From Apostichopus japonicus (Eukaryota > Echinodermata > Holothuroidea > Aspidochirotida > Stichopodidae): DNA of 64,000 bases. A program made the position numbers and the translations under genes. The stretch covers positions 24,537,168 through 24,601,167 of the forward strand of contig NC_092569.1 in the NCBI RefSeq assembly GCF_037975245.1, in the 5' to 3' direction. The notes beneath the pieces are model-generated. The model searched no databases. It saw only the letters and a program-made list of their open reading frames with translations, and was not told the origin of the DNA. The stretch's first letter is position 1; each line of letters begins with the position of its first letter. Below, in pieces: positions 11,540 to 23,037 of the stretch.

Positions 11540-11771
11540 AGCCTAGACCTAGTCAAAAATATCACAGAACTGGGTATTCTAAAAGACTTTGTTGGTGTGT
11601 TGACCAGCATACACGTATTACTCTGTACAACGCTCTAATTGTACCCCATATTGATTATTGGTCTGTCGTCTGGACTACGGCGACGAACAAATTGTTTGAC
11701 CGGGTTCAGGTTCTCCAAAATTGTGCAGCTAGATTAGTCCTTAGATGTGGGCTTCAGGATGTGCATGTTAC
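11540..11771 (+). pseudogene. LINE thumb-domain remnant, left half, interrupted
   Basis: Plus-strand residues TRITLYNALIVPHIDYWSV and DRVQVLQNCAARLVLRCG match the region after the RT palm in CR1/RTE/jockey-type LINEs (…LY..LI.PH.DY…; R.Q..QN.AARL). The sequence breaks at 11771, and its continuation is found 2.5 kb away at 14289, on the far side of an inserted minus-strand LINE. The last 70 or so bases are repeated at the start of that continuation. No catalytic residues remain. Confidence 0.65.
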
Positions 11772-11996
11772 CGTGTTTATTTGTTTGCCACAAAAGTACA
11801 AAGTGGAGGGAAGTCTTCCATAAAGCTTAAAAGCTTAACAATGTGGAAGACTCCCTGAAGAAAGAAAAGAAAAGAAAAGAAAAGAAAAAACAAAATATAT
11901 ATATGTGTAAGAATACCTACATAGATATAAGTACAAATTAAATGTTCAATATATATATATATATAGTAATTACATACAGGTATAATTTAGTTTTAG

Positions 11997-12704
11997 TCAG
12001 TAACTAGCTATTATTTCCTTACAAAACCACTTCTTAAAGGATGTGACTGACTTTTTACTCTTTAAATCGTTCATTAGAAGATTCCATGTTTTTGTTGCAC
12101 GGTTTTGTAGGCTTAAAGTTCCAATGGTGGTATTGTAGAGATTATAGTGGGCATGACTAGCATGCCTCGTGTTATGATTATGTACATCTCTGTTACTGGT
12201 TAAAAAATTGTCAAAGGCAGCTGGTAGTAATCCATTCCAGGTCTTGTAGGCAAATAATGCAAGCTTAACTTTAATGAGATCGTGCAATTTTAGTAAGTTG
12301 AGTTTCTTAAATAGGGGACTGGTGTGCTCACGTGGGGCTGAGTGTGTTATGTGGCGAATGGCTGCCTTTTGGAGTATTGTAAGATTGTTAAGGTAGGTGT
12401 TGTATGAACCAGACCAAATAATGGAACAATAAGTGAGATGCGGGACAACCAGGGTCTGGTATAGTGTTCTGAGTATGTTTTCCGATAGATAATATTTCAA
12501 CTTAGATAATATGCCAACATTCCGTGCAATTATACTGCAAATAGTTGAAATATGGTTGCGCCAGCTAAGTTTACAATCAATATTTACACCTAAAAACTTA
12601 GTAGTATAAACTTGCTTAATTATTTTCCCATCCATACATATATCTTTATTCCAAGTAAGTGTATTACGAGTATTAAAGACAATGTAATTACTTTTTTTGT
12701 ACAT
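11997..12704 (-). pseudogene. RT thumb and C-terminal region of the nested LINE
   Basis: This continues the RT in the next frame: KFLGVNIDCKLSWRNHIS, LRTLYQTLVVPHLTYCSIIW, ILQKAAIRHITHS, then YKTWNGLLPAAFDNFL and HNTRHASHAHYNLY. These are the usual thumb and post-thumb signatures of CR1/L2-group LINEs. The final residues KKWFCKEIIASY precede a stop at 11997-11999, probably the natural end of the open frame. Confidence 0.8.
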
Positions 12705-13281
12705 TTAGTGATAATTTGTTGGCTGAACACCAATTACAGAATTTATTAAATTCATTTGACACGTTGGAAGATAATGTGATTATGTCGTCGCTCTCGAAGA
12801 AAATACTGGTGTCATCAGCAAAGAGAATGATTTTGGCTAGTTTGGAGACATGACAAATATCGTTAATATATAGAATAAATAACAAAGGACCTAAGACTGA
12901 ACCCTGTGGAACGCCGCAACGAATTTTAACAAGATCGGATCTAGAGTTTTTATACAAGGTATACTGATGTCTGTTCGAAATATAGCTTTCAAGCCACTTG
13001 AGAGTAGTTCCTCTAATGCCATATGAAAATAATTTATTGATAAGGATGGTATGATCGATCGTGTCAAAAGCCTTCGAAAGGTCGAGGAATAAACCAATGC
13101 AATTTTTGCCATTATTAAGACTAGTATGTAAACTGTTAAGTGCATCTGCCAAAGCCAGTTCAGTAGAATGTTCGGGTCGAAAGCCGTACTGTTCTTTACA
13201 GATAATATTATATTGGTTAAGAAAATTATATATGCGATTGAACATAAGTCGTTCTATGATTTTAGAAAAACAGGAAAGCAA
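12688..13281 (-). pseudogene. Non-LTR reverse transcriptase core of the nested LINE
   Basis: This carries the polymerase palm with YGFRPEHSTELALADAL, motif A FLDLSKAFDTIDH (catalytic Asp), GVPQGSVLGPLLFILYINDI and motif C FADDTSIFF (the catalytic Asp pair). These are hallmarks of CR1/L2/jockey-group RTs. The catalytic residues are intact, but the frame is lost on both sides. Upstream, NYRPISLLSCFSKI is preceded by an in-frame stop at about 13325 where the family has Lys-Gly-Asp. Downstream, the A-run near 12690 shifts the frame between LSLNVQKK and SNYIVF. The element would need both repaired to encode a full polymerase. Confidence 0.85.
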
Positions 13282-13475
13282 TGAAATCGGTCGATAATTC
13301 TCATATACATTTGAATCTCCCTTTTAATAGATTGGTATAACCTTTGCCGTTTTAAGTTTATCTGGGAATACGCCAGTGTTAAATAATAAATTACATATAT
13401 GGGTCAAAGGCTTAGCAATAAAAGGAATAACATTTTTTTATAATACCAGGTTTGAAATCATCTTATCCTGCTGCT

Positions 13476-14182
13476 TTATTTGGGTTTCAAGTTGGAAGTT
13501 GCAATTTTAATTAGTTCTTCTTCAGTGACTGGGAATGTGAATATTGAATGACTATTGTTATCATGAATGGTTTTATGTGATTTACCTTTGTTATTTATTT
13601 TACTAGCAAGCGATGGTCCAAGATTTACATAGAAATTGTTGAAGTTATTCGCAATGATATTTTCATCACTGGTTTCTTGGTCACCATCTTTGAAAACAGC
13701 AGGATATGATGATTCTTTACGGTTATTGTGCAACATTTCATTAATAGTACGCCATGTATGGTTTGTGTTATTTCTGCTCTCATTAAATTTGTTGTCAAAA
13801 TAGAGCTTTTTCGAAAGTCTGATTACTGATTAAGCTTTTTACGATACGTTGTATACATAAACTTGTACATAACTGTAGGAGACTTTAACTGACGTCTGTA
13901 AAGTTTGTGCTTCCTTTTAATGGAAGTCAAAATACCATTCGTAATCCATGGGTGTTTCTTTCTACGACGCTGTTTATGATTGATTTGGCGAATGGGAAAA
14001 CAATTATTATAAGTTGAACTGATATAATTAAAAAAGGTATTATAAGCAGAGTTGACATCTTTTTCGTTTAAAACATTATCCCAATACGTGTTCCTTATTT
14101 CAGAAGTAAACCGCTTTATGTTGTTAGTATTGTAATTACGTCTATAGATGGTGTTGTTAGATCTGATTTTCTTCCCTACCAC
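13476..14182 (-). pseudogene. Endonuclease-RT linker of the nested LINE, broken
   Basis: Two open pieces, 14182-13823 (basic, with RRKKHPWITNGILTSIKRKH) and 13736-13476 (with NFNNFYVNLGPSLASKI), match the spacer between endonuclease and RT in CR1/L2-group LINEs. The motifs PWIT and FN.FY…GP.LA are characteristic. The pieces are separated by a frame disruption between 13823 and 13740, and another near 13480 ends the second piece one codon short of the expected NKAAG motif. Confidence 0.75.
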
Positions 14183-14288
14183 TTTTAGAAATATCGGAAA
14201 ATGGTCACTTAATTCAGTGATGAGAACCCCTGAAGTAGTCGTAGAGTCATAATTTGTAATGATGTTATCTATCAGGCTTGTAGTAATG

Positions 14289-14686
14289 CAGGTTCAGGTT
14301 CTCGAAAATTGTGCAGCTAGTTTAGTCCTTGGATGTGGGTTTCAGGATGTGCATGTTACAGATATTTTAGCTAAATTGAAGTGGCTAAATGTCCGTCAAC
14401 GTGCATTATATTTTAGGAATGTTCTTATGTATAGATGTGTCCACGGCCTGGCCCCAGATTACCTTACTAATAATCCAATTCTACTGAGAGATAGCCATTC
14501 GTACAAAACTAGATCTACCTGCTCTACTAATATTTTACTTGCTCCAGTAAGATCTGGGAATAGAAAGGGTCCTTTTCATTTACAGGAAGGTCGTGGAACA
14601 GTCTTCTCACAAATTTGAAATGCTTGCCAAATTTTAATATGTTAAAACGCAATATGAAAACTTATATATTTTGTTTAGATGTCTGA
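14289..14686 (+). pseudogene. LINE thumb-domain remnant, right half
   Basis: This begins with the duplicated stretch (VQVLENCAASLVLGCGFQDV) and continues into sequence missing from the left half: DILAKLKWLNVRQRALYF, YRCVHGLAPDYLTNN and THSYKTRST-like residues. A frameshift near 14575 leads to WNSLLTNLKCLPNFNMLKRN and a TGA at about 14686, the usual end of such proteins. Joined conceptually to 11540-11771 it forms one continuous LINE C-terminus, showing that the minus-strand LINE split it. A likely 3' end with a small hairpin (CTCCTCTGAGCAGG…CCTCTTTAAAGATGG) lies at about 14780-14825. Confidence 0.7.
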
Positions 14687-14829
14687 TATTTGTTTGTCTA
14701 TATTTTTGCCGTCCTTTTTGTGCGTTTGGCTGTTTACCGTTTTCTCCTGCATATTATTGTATATGTATTATTTATTGATGGCTCCTCTGAGCAGGCCTAA
14801 CCTCTTTAAAGATGGCAATAATCAAATTT

Positions 14830-16820
14830 AAAAACAATATGATTGGAATATTGTAAAGTTAGTCAAATGATTAAACATAGCGATTTTGTTGTAACGCCAC
14901 AATGTTTTTGAGGAGTTTACAGAGGTGACATTTGCCTGGTTTGACTGTAATAACCTTACTGCAAGTTCCAAAAAGCGTGCAGTATTGTTAACTAGTATAT
15001 GCACTAAGGTGTGCCTCACATTAAGGGCATTGATGCAACCTGCAAACCAAGTGTAAAGAAATTTGAGGAATGTGTCAGTGCGCTTAAAACACACATTTTT
15101 CGCCTAAGCGATAAATAATAATGGTTAGCATGGAAGTTAAAGTTAATAATCAATGACTTGTCAAATTCCTTACGCCCACAAAACAAACACATACAGACAT
15201 CTATTACCTAGACACAAACGTCCATACAAAGTGTTTTCAATTTAAGTTCAATGAGGTGTAACCGAACTTGACTAAATTCAACTGAAGTTAACAAAAGATA
15301 TTTACAAATCACACGGTTTTCACATCAGTGACCTCACAAGGCTCTAAACACCTTTATTCTTGTGCATTGGCCAGGCATTTCATATACCTCACTTTGTAAG
15401 AATTCCCATATACCAATGCACTGATTTTGATAACCCAAGGTTAAAGATATATATTGCCTTGAAACAAACGCTAAGGGTTTTCAGGAGAGATGTTTGACTC
15501 AACGTCTTATGTTAAATTATCACGAAAGGTTTTTGTGGAGAGTTCCGTGTCCCTCCTATGACAAGAACGCACGGCTGTGCAGAATGAATGTTTATGCTTG
15601 CTAGGTAATGTTCCAAACTGATTCTCTCCTAGAGTAAAAATGAAAATATAGTTAGATACTATAGTAGCCAATGTAGATGTACGAATACAATCTGCCCCTA
15701 AAGTATCACATTTGTTCATTGAATAAGATAACCCCTCCACCACACCGTCCCCCTTTCAACCAGAGACAACCAAAATACAAGTTAGATTACTCAAGCATGG
15801 AGTATATAGGAGGTTATGTTTTGTGGGGGAGTTACGATGGTGATGAACACCCGAAACTCATAGCTGATACAGTAACACCTGTTCATGTCCTGTAACATAT
15901 GTTACCGTGTTACGAACACAAAGTAGCAATTACTGATGCACAGTTGTGGGACATGAACAGTAGTTGCAGTAGCAACATTTAGTGTGAGTTAAGTAATAAG
16001 ATTGAAAAATGAAGTCGTATTTAGTCGTTTTATGCTATAGGTAGGCCTATTGATATGCCCGAACATGGCCTTTCTTCGTTCTTGGCATGACGAATTGGCT
16101 TAATTTAAAGGGAGGTGTGAATCCAGCGGAACCGTATACCCTTTAATTCATCTCATAGGCATTCTCATCTTCTTAGAATTTTTGTCCTTCGCGCAGTTCT
16201 TTGTCTTACATTGGAACAAGTTAAGAGCTTTGCAGTTGTTACAGTGTCACCTGTAACTTATGTGACCGTGTTACGGCACAAAAAGTAGTAATTACAGATG
16301 CACAGTTGTCGGGCATGAACAATAGTTGCGGTACCAGCTATGAGCATCAGCTGTGATTAAATATTAATGGTTATATGCAATGTGCAGGGAAGCACATATC
16401 TCCCTCTTTACAGACATTTCCTGGACCAGTATGTCAGTTTTGAAGGTTTATCCAATATCATCAAACAAAATTTTAAAGCAGCATTTTCCTGTTTGGTTTA
16501 TTTGAAGTGGAACATCAATATTTCATCCGATGACATTTGACATAAGCACTGATAAGGAAACATCCAACATCCAATGTAGAAACTTTTTCTCGGGTGTAGC
16601 TAGAAATTCTACCGATATGAGACGTGTGGTAAAGTGTAATTTAATTTTGATGGTACTGACAAAGGAGTTAGCTAAGCAAACCTAGGTCTACATAACTTAA
16701 TATTGACACATCAGTTATCCATTGTTAGTAGAGTTTGCACTAAAGCTTGCACAGTTATATACGATACTGGTCTACGTATCCTGACCATGGTCTCGATATC
16801 TAGTGAATATCATGGAACAA
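14830..16820. other. Non-coding interval with a small dispersed repeat
   Basis: No gene is supported. Two related copies of a short repeat lie at about 15866-15965 and 16232-16335. Both contain a ACCGTGTTACG core, a GATGCACAGTTGT segment and a GCATGAACA/ACATGAACAGT end. The first is bounded by CTGTTCATGTCC and GGACATGAACAG, so it is a roughly 80 bp foldback. They may be solo ends of a mobile element. Confidence 0.4.
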
Positions 16821-16824
16821 AAGA

Positions 16825-17200
16825 TAAAATATAAGTGAAATATCAAACAAACTACATTTTATGTGTAATATATAAAGAAAACGATTGCAATGAATTTATA
16901 AAGAAACACTGGAAAACGTCAATTATGTTACTACTTGTAAAGGGAAAGCAATCAGTCTCCTTTTAACTATTCATACTATTTATTGTACCTTCACGAAAAG
17001 AAAGCCATCCACTAAAATATAAGTGAAATATCAAACAAACTACATTTTATGTGTAATATATAAAGAAAACGATTGCAATGAATTTATAAAGAAACACTGG
17101 AAAACGTCAATTATGTTACTACTTGTAAAGGGAAAGCAATCAGTCTCCTTTTAACTATTCATACTATTTATTGTACCTTCACGAAAAGAAAGCCATCCAC
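16825..17200 (+). repeat. Perfect 188 bp tandem duplication
   Basis: The sequence from TAAAATATAAGTGAAATATC to GAAAGCCATCCAC occurs twice head to tail, at 16825-17012 and 17013-17200. I found no difference between the units by eye. It has no coding capacity. Perfect identity indicates a very recent event or an assembly artefact. Confidence 0.9.
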
Positions 17201-19138
17201 TTATTTATTTACCTATAGGGACCAATTTCCTCAGATTTTCAAACTTCTCTCTTGCATCACAATATTGTACATACAGATCTGTTATTACAAACCACCACTC
17301 CACAACTTTACTAGGCATAAATCAAGTGTGACTTAAAGTTTGCAGGAACCAATCTAATTAACTTAGTTGTTTTTTGTTGTTTTTTTTTTGGTTGGTTTTT
17401 GTAAATAAAGGATTAATAAATTAGGCAATAAATTAAAGATAACTTATATAAATAATATGTAAACGTTCATGTCACTTTCGCCACCAGCTAGCTAAGATTT
17501 GATATCACCAACTATGTAAGTATTTGTCTAGAGTAATGTTGAACCTACACTCCCCGAAAGACATTTAGACACTTGGTAAGTTAAAGTTCTTCTGTTGTTT
17601 CAGTTTGACATGTTTAAATGCGTGTACTGTTGGGACATTTTGGCATGTGGTATACATGTGACATGTCATAACGTTGCTTTCTAACAGACCTGGGACGTGA
17701 CGATTATGTTTTCGTCGGCCGACTGCCCAACGTTTAACGATGTTTCCGTAAACCTTCCTCGAATGTTATAGAAACTTCGATAAGCCATCACTTTCATACC
17801 GACTTGTTCTACCAAGTTGGTCGTAAACGGGCCCGGGTATTTGTCCTACGTAAGAGATATGTTACAGCGTCGAAGGCGTTTGGTACCTTGAAGTCTTACT
17901 GTATTTTGTTTTTCTGTAGAAGGAATACTTTTTATGCACAACAGATACGGTACATCGTAATTACATATAAATGTGGATAGTTCCCTAGCCCCTAATCCAA
18001 ATTTCTTAATTGTGCCTGAATTCTTGTTTCATTCTACCCTTACTGTTCCTCATCTGTACCACGAAAGAAAAACTCAAAATCTTAGAAATACAGCAAATAA
18101 GTTTCACGGAAGGAACATCCAAGTCAAACGAATCCTCCTCACGTAACCGCGCAAGTTATCTTTAGCATTAAGTGGTTGCGAAGACATTAAATTGCCAAAG
18201 GTTTACGATTAAAGACGCGCGCACGAATTGGTTCTACTTTTTTATTCTTAAGAAGCCATCGATTTAGGGCGTCCGACACTTTACAAAATCTTGGTTTGAC
18301 TTGGATGTTCGTAAAAATTGTTTTGGTGTAAGTTTTCCTCTAACCTTTCACCTGTCGATGATGTTTGACCTCAGTTACTATTGCAATCTCACATTTTGAT
18401 AGTAGCTGGACTTCCAGTTATACCTGGTTGAAGATTTATGTCAATTCAGTATTTCAGTATTTCCCTTTGGATATTTACCAAAATCATTTTTTCACTCAAT
18501 TTGACCTCGGGCTTTCGTTCTGACGGTATGCGAGATACAAGTTTCCATCATGTGGTACCTTCCTACTAAGTTTAAATTCAGATTTAATATTCAGATTCAA
18601 ATTCCCACCATGAGGCATCCTTCTACCTAGCGTGCATGAAGAAACTCAGTCCATCCGTTTAGCAGGAGTTTTTGACACAAAACTGTAGATGTAACAGAAA
18701 CATCCACCCACGCAAACACATACGTTCACACCTACCCCTGATATGTAGTTCCGTTCAACCTCCATTACCCCATTATCAGTGACACCTTAGATAGCCATAA
18801 TAGGCTCCAATGAATATCAAAATGCATCATTTCACCCATCCTACTTAAAGGGAGGATGGGATAAAATAAATTTAAAGCCTTAGAACTGCTAACATGTCTA
18901 CTATGTTAACAATATCAAGGTGAATTTTAATACCAATTGTTCGGGAAGATGCAGACATTATGTAATGGTTCAAGAACTGTGTCATTAACAAAATGGGAAA
19001 TTGGGCTGGACTGTGTTTCAAACCCTCTCTCACACTCGTGATTAGTGAAGCACTCAACAACGTCGCTGGATCGTTCAGCTGGATCCTTTGATCTCATAAC
19101 AGTGCCATATAATCAAATGATAAAGTTCTATTTCACAA
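17201..19138. other. Non-coding interval
   Basis: No supported gene, splice-flanked exon or clear element is visible across this stretch. Minor features are a T-rich run at 17370-17395 and a weak duplication around 18540-18625 (two similar phrases on 'TACCTTCCTACTAAG' and 'CATCCTTCTACCTAG'). Confidence 0.4.
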
Positions 19139-19670
19139 TTATGCAGGCGTCACACTGTCCCGAAATTGACACCAGATGGACGCACGATCAAGGAAATGTT
19201 CAAATTTGGCTCTGATCGTAAAACATCGGGACATTCGTGAGGGCATCTTGAACCATCATATGACCTCTGGTGGAGTTTTTCAGGCTCCGGCAGCAACTTC
19301 GTGATAGGTGGAAAAATCTTTGGCATGCCCAAAATATTGCCAGAAGACCATTTTCGTGTTGAATTCGCATGTCCATTTTGCCCTTCGTAAGGCCATCGTG
19401 ATGGCATCTTGTCAAATCCTGTCATCTTCGCTTTTACTTCGCGTGATCATCGGTGCCATCGGGTATTTTCGCCTCACGAAGACAATACGAAGGAAACAAG
19501 AAGCTGCCCGATTGTCTTAGGAAGGCAACACGACTACGTAAAGCCCTCGCAGTGCCGTCGTGTTGCCATCGTATTATAGTACGATGACATCGAGATGGGA
19601 CCACGGTGTCGGCGAAGACAGCCAAATTTGAGTACCTCACCCTTTCCCAGGTGTCATGGTAACGTGGACA

Positions 19671-19676
19671 TATAAA
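19671..19676 (+). promoter_or_regulatory. Candidate TATA box inside the Harbinger-type element
   Basis: TATAAA is followed by GGCCAGCCTCAGAGC. About 25-35 bases downstream lies a plausible initiator (CCTCAGTCAGTT), and the next ATG in good context is at 19788. The arrangement looks like a retained core promoter of the parental transposon. It is a motif match only. Confidence 0.4.
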
Positions 19677-19787
19677 GGCCAGCCTCAGAGCATCTTCCTC
19701 AGTCAGTTCTAAGCCCCTCTACAGAGTAGAGGCGTGTGTAACTCCCAAAGCAACAATCACAATTAATCACAATTCAGTCTCTGCAGA

Positions 19788-20042
19788 ATGGCATACTTTG
19801 GTGATAAGACAACCAGGAAAAAGAAGGCAGCAGCATTGCTTCTTTTAATGCACCCCAGAGAACATGAGAACATACAGCCCCAGCACCTCCTCAGCACCTC
19901 CGCAGCTTCGGCTGTTGATTGGCTGTTGACCAAGTTCGGGGCCATCTTCGTGCGAAATTCAAAGTTCCATATTTGTATGGCCATCTGGTGTCAAGTTTGG
20001 GACAGTGTGACTGCTGCTATCAAGTTCGGGCCATCTTCGTGA
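19788..20042 (+). pseudogene. Truncated first open frame of the Harbinger-type element
   Basis: The 84-codon frame begins MAYFGDKTTRKKKAAALLLL. It then runs through the repeated subterminal region into the right inverted repeat, so its C-terminal half is not real coding sequence. The Lys/Arg patch followed by an Ala/Leu run may be the true N-terminus of the lost protein, deleted between about 19930 and 19960. I cannot identify a domain. Confidence 0.3.
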
Positions 20043-20936
20043 GAAATTCAAAATCCATATTCGTATGGCCATCTGGTGTAAATTTCTGGATAGTGTGACG
20101 CCTGCATTATCTAGAACTATTTTGGAGAATATGAAAACCCGATTAGGGATGTAATGGCTTAGTTGAGAACGTTAAAAGCTTACACCACGACATATGTAAA
20201 GAGCCTTAGTCGCAAACATAGTCTACATTAACGAGGAAGAGAATTTAAATTAGAAGCATGATTAAATCTCCCAATTTATGTAAAAGAACTGTGTTACCAA
20301 TATTATCTAAGAGGTTTCATGATAATATTGTAATGTGTCTATATATGTACAACATATAAAGGAACAGAAATTAGAAAGTAAAATTGCCAAACTGAAGGAA
20401 AAAATCTCGTCTGCTCTTTTAATGTGTCATGCATTTCTGGACGTAGCAGTAGGTTACAAAACACATGTAATACAGTATGCGCTTATGAAATAAGCGGTTC
20501 CAACTGCTTTCCTTCATCAGCCTTCCCTATCCCTAACCCAAGCCATGAGTAGCTTGCAACTACGCCACTGCATATACGCAGCTAAATGACTTTTTTTTGC
20601 AGATCCAAAAATTGAAAAAACACTCTCACTTTACGTAGATTATGAATTATGCGAACAAGCACACTGCTCCTGTTAGGACACTGTTGCGAGAGAATGCTGA
20701 TGATCTACATGAAATCAATCTTGCAGCCACAGTGATTTTTATGTAGCCAGTTCGCGGGCCGCAATGCTTAATAACTTCCCCACTCCCATGGCGACGTTGA
20801 AAGATTAGCTATCTATCTATACAATTGTTGAAAAGTCTGGACCCGAGTGCTACAGCACTGACAACATACACAAACATAACAAAGGAATTTTAATTCTGTT
20901 TCCCTACTTTACTTTTGGATTTTAATTTGTTTTTAG

Positions 20937-21022
20937 GTACCGTATGGGAAATCAACGCTTTATGAAATACTTGGTCTGGAGTGTAGTGTTTACACTAACT
21001 ATCTCGATTCAGTCATCCCACG
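20937..21022 (+). CDS. Gene A, signal-peptide exon
   Basis: The ATG at 20944 opens MGNQRFMKYLVWSVVFTL followed by TISIQSSHG: a short basic start, a hydrophobic core and a polar end, as in a secretory signal peptide. The donor CACG|GTAAGT follows 21022 and leaves a phase 1 junction. A good acceptor (TTTGTTTTTAG) ends at 20936, so the exon probably starts with seven untranslated bases and there is an upstream non-coding exon I cannot place. Reading on past the donor gives only intron. The phase fits the Ig exon at 22423 exactly, which is the main reason to join them. Confidence 0.7.
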
Positions 21023-22422
21023 GTAAGTCTGAAGGAAATGTCTCACAGACAAAAAGTTCATTGTACATAATGTTACATATGACTTTTTTAATGTGCTCCA
21101 GTAGCATCGAAAAGGGGTTTAATAAGTGTTTGACTGCGGAGACTATAAATTTGCGGTTCGTCACTCCAAGTAAACGATGAAAAGTTCAAATTCATTTCAT
21201 TAGATTTACTCATCCTTCTTCCCTCAGATAAATGTGATTAAGATGTAAAACTGATTAAGTTCAACCAATTGTAAAGTAAGTTGCACCACATGTAAAACGC
21301 TAGCAATGTAACTTATTATTATAGTGATAATTCGAATCAGAGCTTAAAGACCCGATACAGAATTAGAATGATGGGCTATGTCGAACAACAACACACCTAC
21401 AAAAATATCAATTTATTGCCAATTCAAAGTACGGCCAAGAAATATCCAAGTGTAAACAACGGATAACGTCTAGACATTGAGCATGTGCGTCTATAATTTG
21501 AACAAGTGCGTCTATAAATTGAACAAGTGCTTCTAGAATTAGAAAATGTGTGGCTAACTTGTAATTGTTGTAGAACAATTGAATGTAGGTCAAGAGAAAA
21601 AAAAATTAAATATAATTTATTTAGATTTCAGGCGTGAGAATACACGAGTAGCCACGTTCCCTTTGATACAATAAATCAATATTAAGGAGCTTACAAATTA
21701 CATGAAATATACTCATGACATTATGTTCAACGAGTTAAAGATTACTTGTAAGTCTAAGCACATCTATGGGACACAGCCCGGCCATTCAGAAGGGCGTTGT
21801 AATGGAATAGCTTGTCCCCCAGTACTGTGCTATACTGCCCAGTGGGTTTACTCAACATCCTGTTGCTTTCATCGATGGATCTTTTCTCTTATGCAACCAT
21901 CTGTATTTCCAGTCACATTGTGAGTCATTTAGTTCGAACATGTTTGCATTCCTGTCACCATAGAAAAGGGGAGGCGAAAAGAAAAAAGGCCTTCGTTCTG
22001 CATTTATTTTCTTTGCATTTCTCTTCGGCGGAGCCGTTGACTTATGAAGAAATATCTAATATATATGTGAACAGCAATTAACAGATTAAGCAGCTGCGGG
22101 AAACGGTAAGAAGTAGATTATATGGATGTCATGAATCGTTTCTCCTCTTCTGTCCGTGATTTCTCTCACATTCAATCCTTGGCGCAATTTCACATTTTGT
22201 GATGCCATCCTAAAAGCAGTCAATGTCGGGTATGCCTACTAATTTCATAGAACTGAATTTCTAAATTGCTCTGCAATAAGCGTTGCCGTTTTCCTCGCTT
22301 CTAACTTGGAACCCTAATCTATATTAAATCTGTGATTGGTACATTATGAGATTTCAAGATGTCACTGACGATGTAGTCTCACTCTATTTCAATGTATTTC
22401 TCATTTAAATTTCAAATCTTAG

Positions 22423-22734
22423 GGTTTGCACAGAATCAATGCGCATCTCCCCAGTATGGCTACCTCGGAAAAGAAGGCATCATTAGCTGCAACATCGATC
22501 CAGACATAGACAACGTATATTGGTTTAATGAAACTGACACTTACGATGATCCATTTATAAGAATCAAGTGCCGAAATATAAGTGGATCTGGTTACAAAAG
22601 CAATGAATACGACATATTACAAAATGGATCCCTTGTTATCAGGAATGTACAGTTCAAACATCAGCAATCGTACCAAGTCACATTTCTTCCCAATGACTCC
22701 AGAGATAATTTGCGTGTTGACTTTTTTGTCATTG
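22423..22734 (+). CDS. Gene A, Ig-like domain exon
   Basis: A 312 nt exon with acceptor AATCTTAG and donor ATTG|GTGAGT, phase 1 at both ends, encodes one Ig-like domain. Visible strands are the A region with QNQC, strand B GKEGIISCNI, strand C VYWF with the core Trp, strand E NGSLVIRNV and strand F SYQVTFLP. The B-strand Cys is present, but the F strand has Tyr without the Cys that normally follows. A Cys in the A region (residue 6 of the exon) is the likely alternative partner, and a further Cys occurs in IKCRN. Sequons include NET, NIS, NGS and NDS. It is extracellular by position between signal peptide and membrane exon. A ligand-binding or adhesion role is inference. Confidence 0.8.
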
Positions 22735-22881
22735 GTGAGTAATTGTCAAGTTCATATAAACTGTGCATCCATGATCAGAATGGTGCCAAGAATCGCATGA
22801 ATTAATATAACACGACCCAAAGTTATACAAAATGATCTCCTAACCACGTAATTTAAGCAAGTAATGAGAATTCAATCTTTA

Positions 22882-23037
22882 AGAGTGTTCAGGGTGACCA
22901 CTTCAAGCTGTTCTGATTAAAGTTAGCTCTGATAGAGTGAAATCACTCACTCTTGATAGACATTAATATACATGAAGTCATTCTTTGATAAGAGTGACTT
23001 TAACTTCTTTAGTCAGTAATGATCATCTTGAACACAC
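22882..23037. repeat. Intronic foldback unit, copy 1 of 6
   Basis: This starts AGAGTGTTCAGGGTGACCAC and ends GATCATCTTGAACACA, roughly inverted ends. An inner inverted pair, AGAGTGAAATCACTCACTCT and AAGAGTGACTTTAACTTCTT, makes the whole unit fold back. It lies in the intron after the gene A Ig exon. Confidence 0.75.

Larger units (their letters stand above)
11772..14288 (-). mobile_element. 5'-truncated CR1/L2-group LINE (minus strand) nested in another LINE
   Basis: Read on the minus strand, the element starts inside its endonuclease (ITELSDHFPIFLKV, ending in the conserved SDH motif, at about 14230-14180). It continues through a linker (14182-13476), the RT (13281-12688) and the thumb/C-terminus (12704-11997), then a 3' untranslated region ending near 11775. 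The 3' part contains a conserved hairpin at about 11808-11856 (arms close to AGGGAGTCTTCCA) and ends in an A-rich tail-like sequence. It is flanked by about 70 bp of duplicated host-LINE sequence (11700-11771 and 14289-14360). At least four frame lesions, mostly at A-runs, make it inactive. Confidence 0.85.
19142..20106 (+). mobile_element. PIF/Harbinger-type non-autonomous DNA transposon, 965 bp
   Basis: The termini form an inverted repeat of about 40 bp. Left TGCAGGCGTCACACTGTCCC continues to ACACCAGATGG. The right end on the minus strand reads TGCAGGCGTCACACTATCC and also reaches ACACCAGATGG. Both sides carry the trinucleotide TTA (19139-19141 and 20107-20109), the TWA target duplication typical of PIF/Harbinger. 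A second copy of the subterminal sequence (CCATCTGGTGTCAAG) occurs near 19980. The interior keeps a TATA box and the first codons of a reading frame but no transposase catalytic region, so it depends on another element. Confidence 0.75.
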
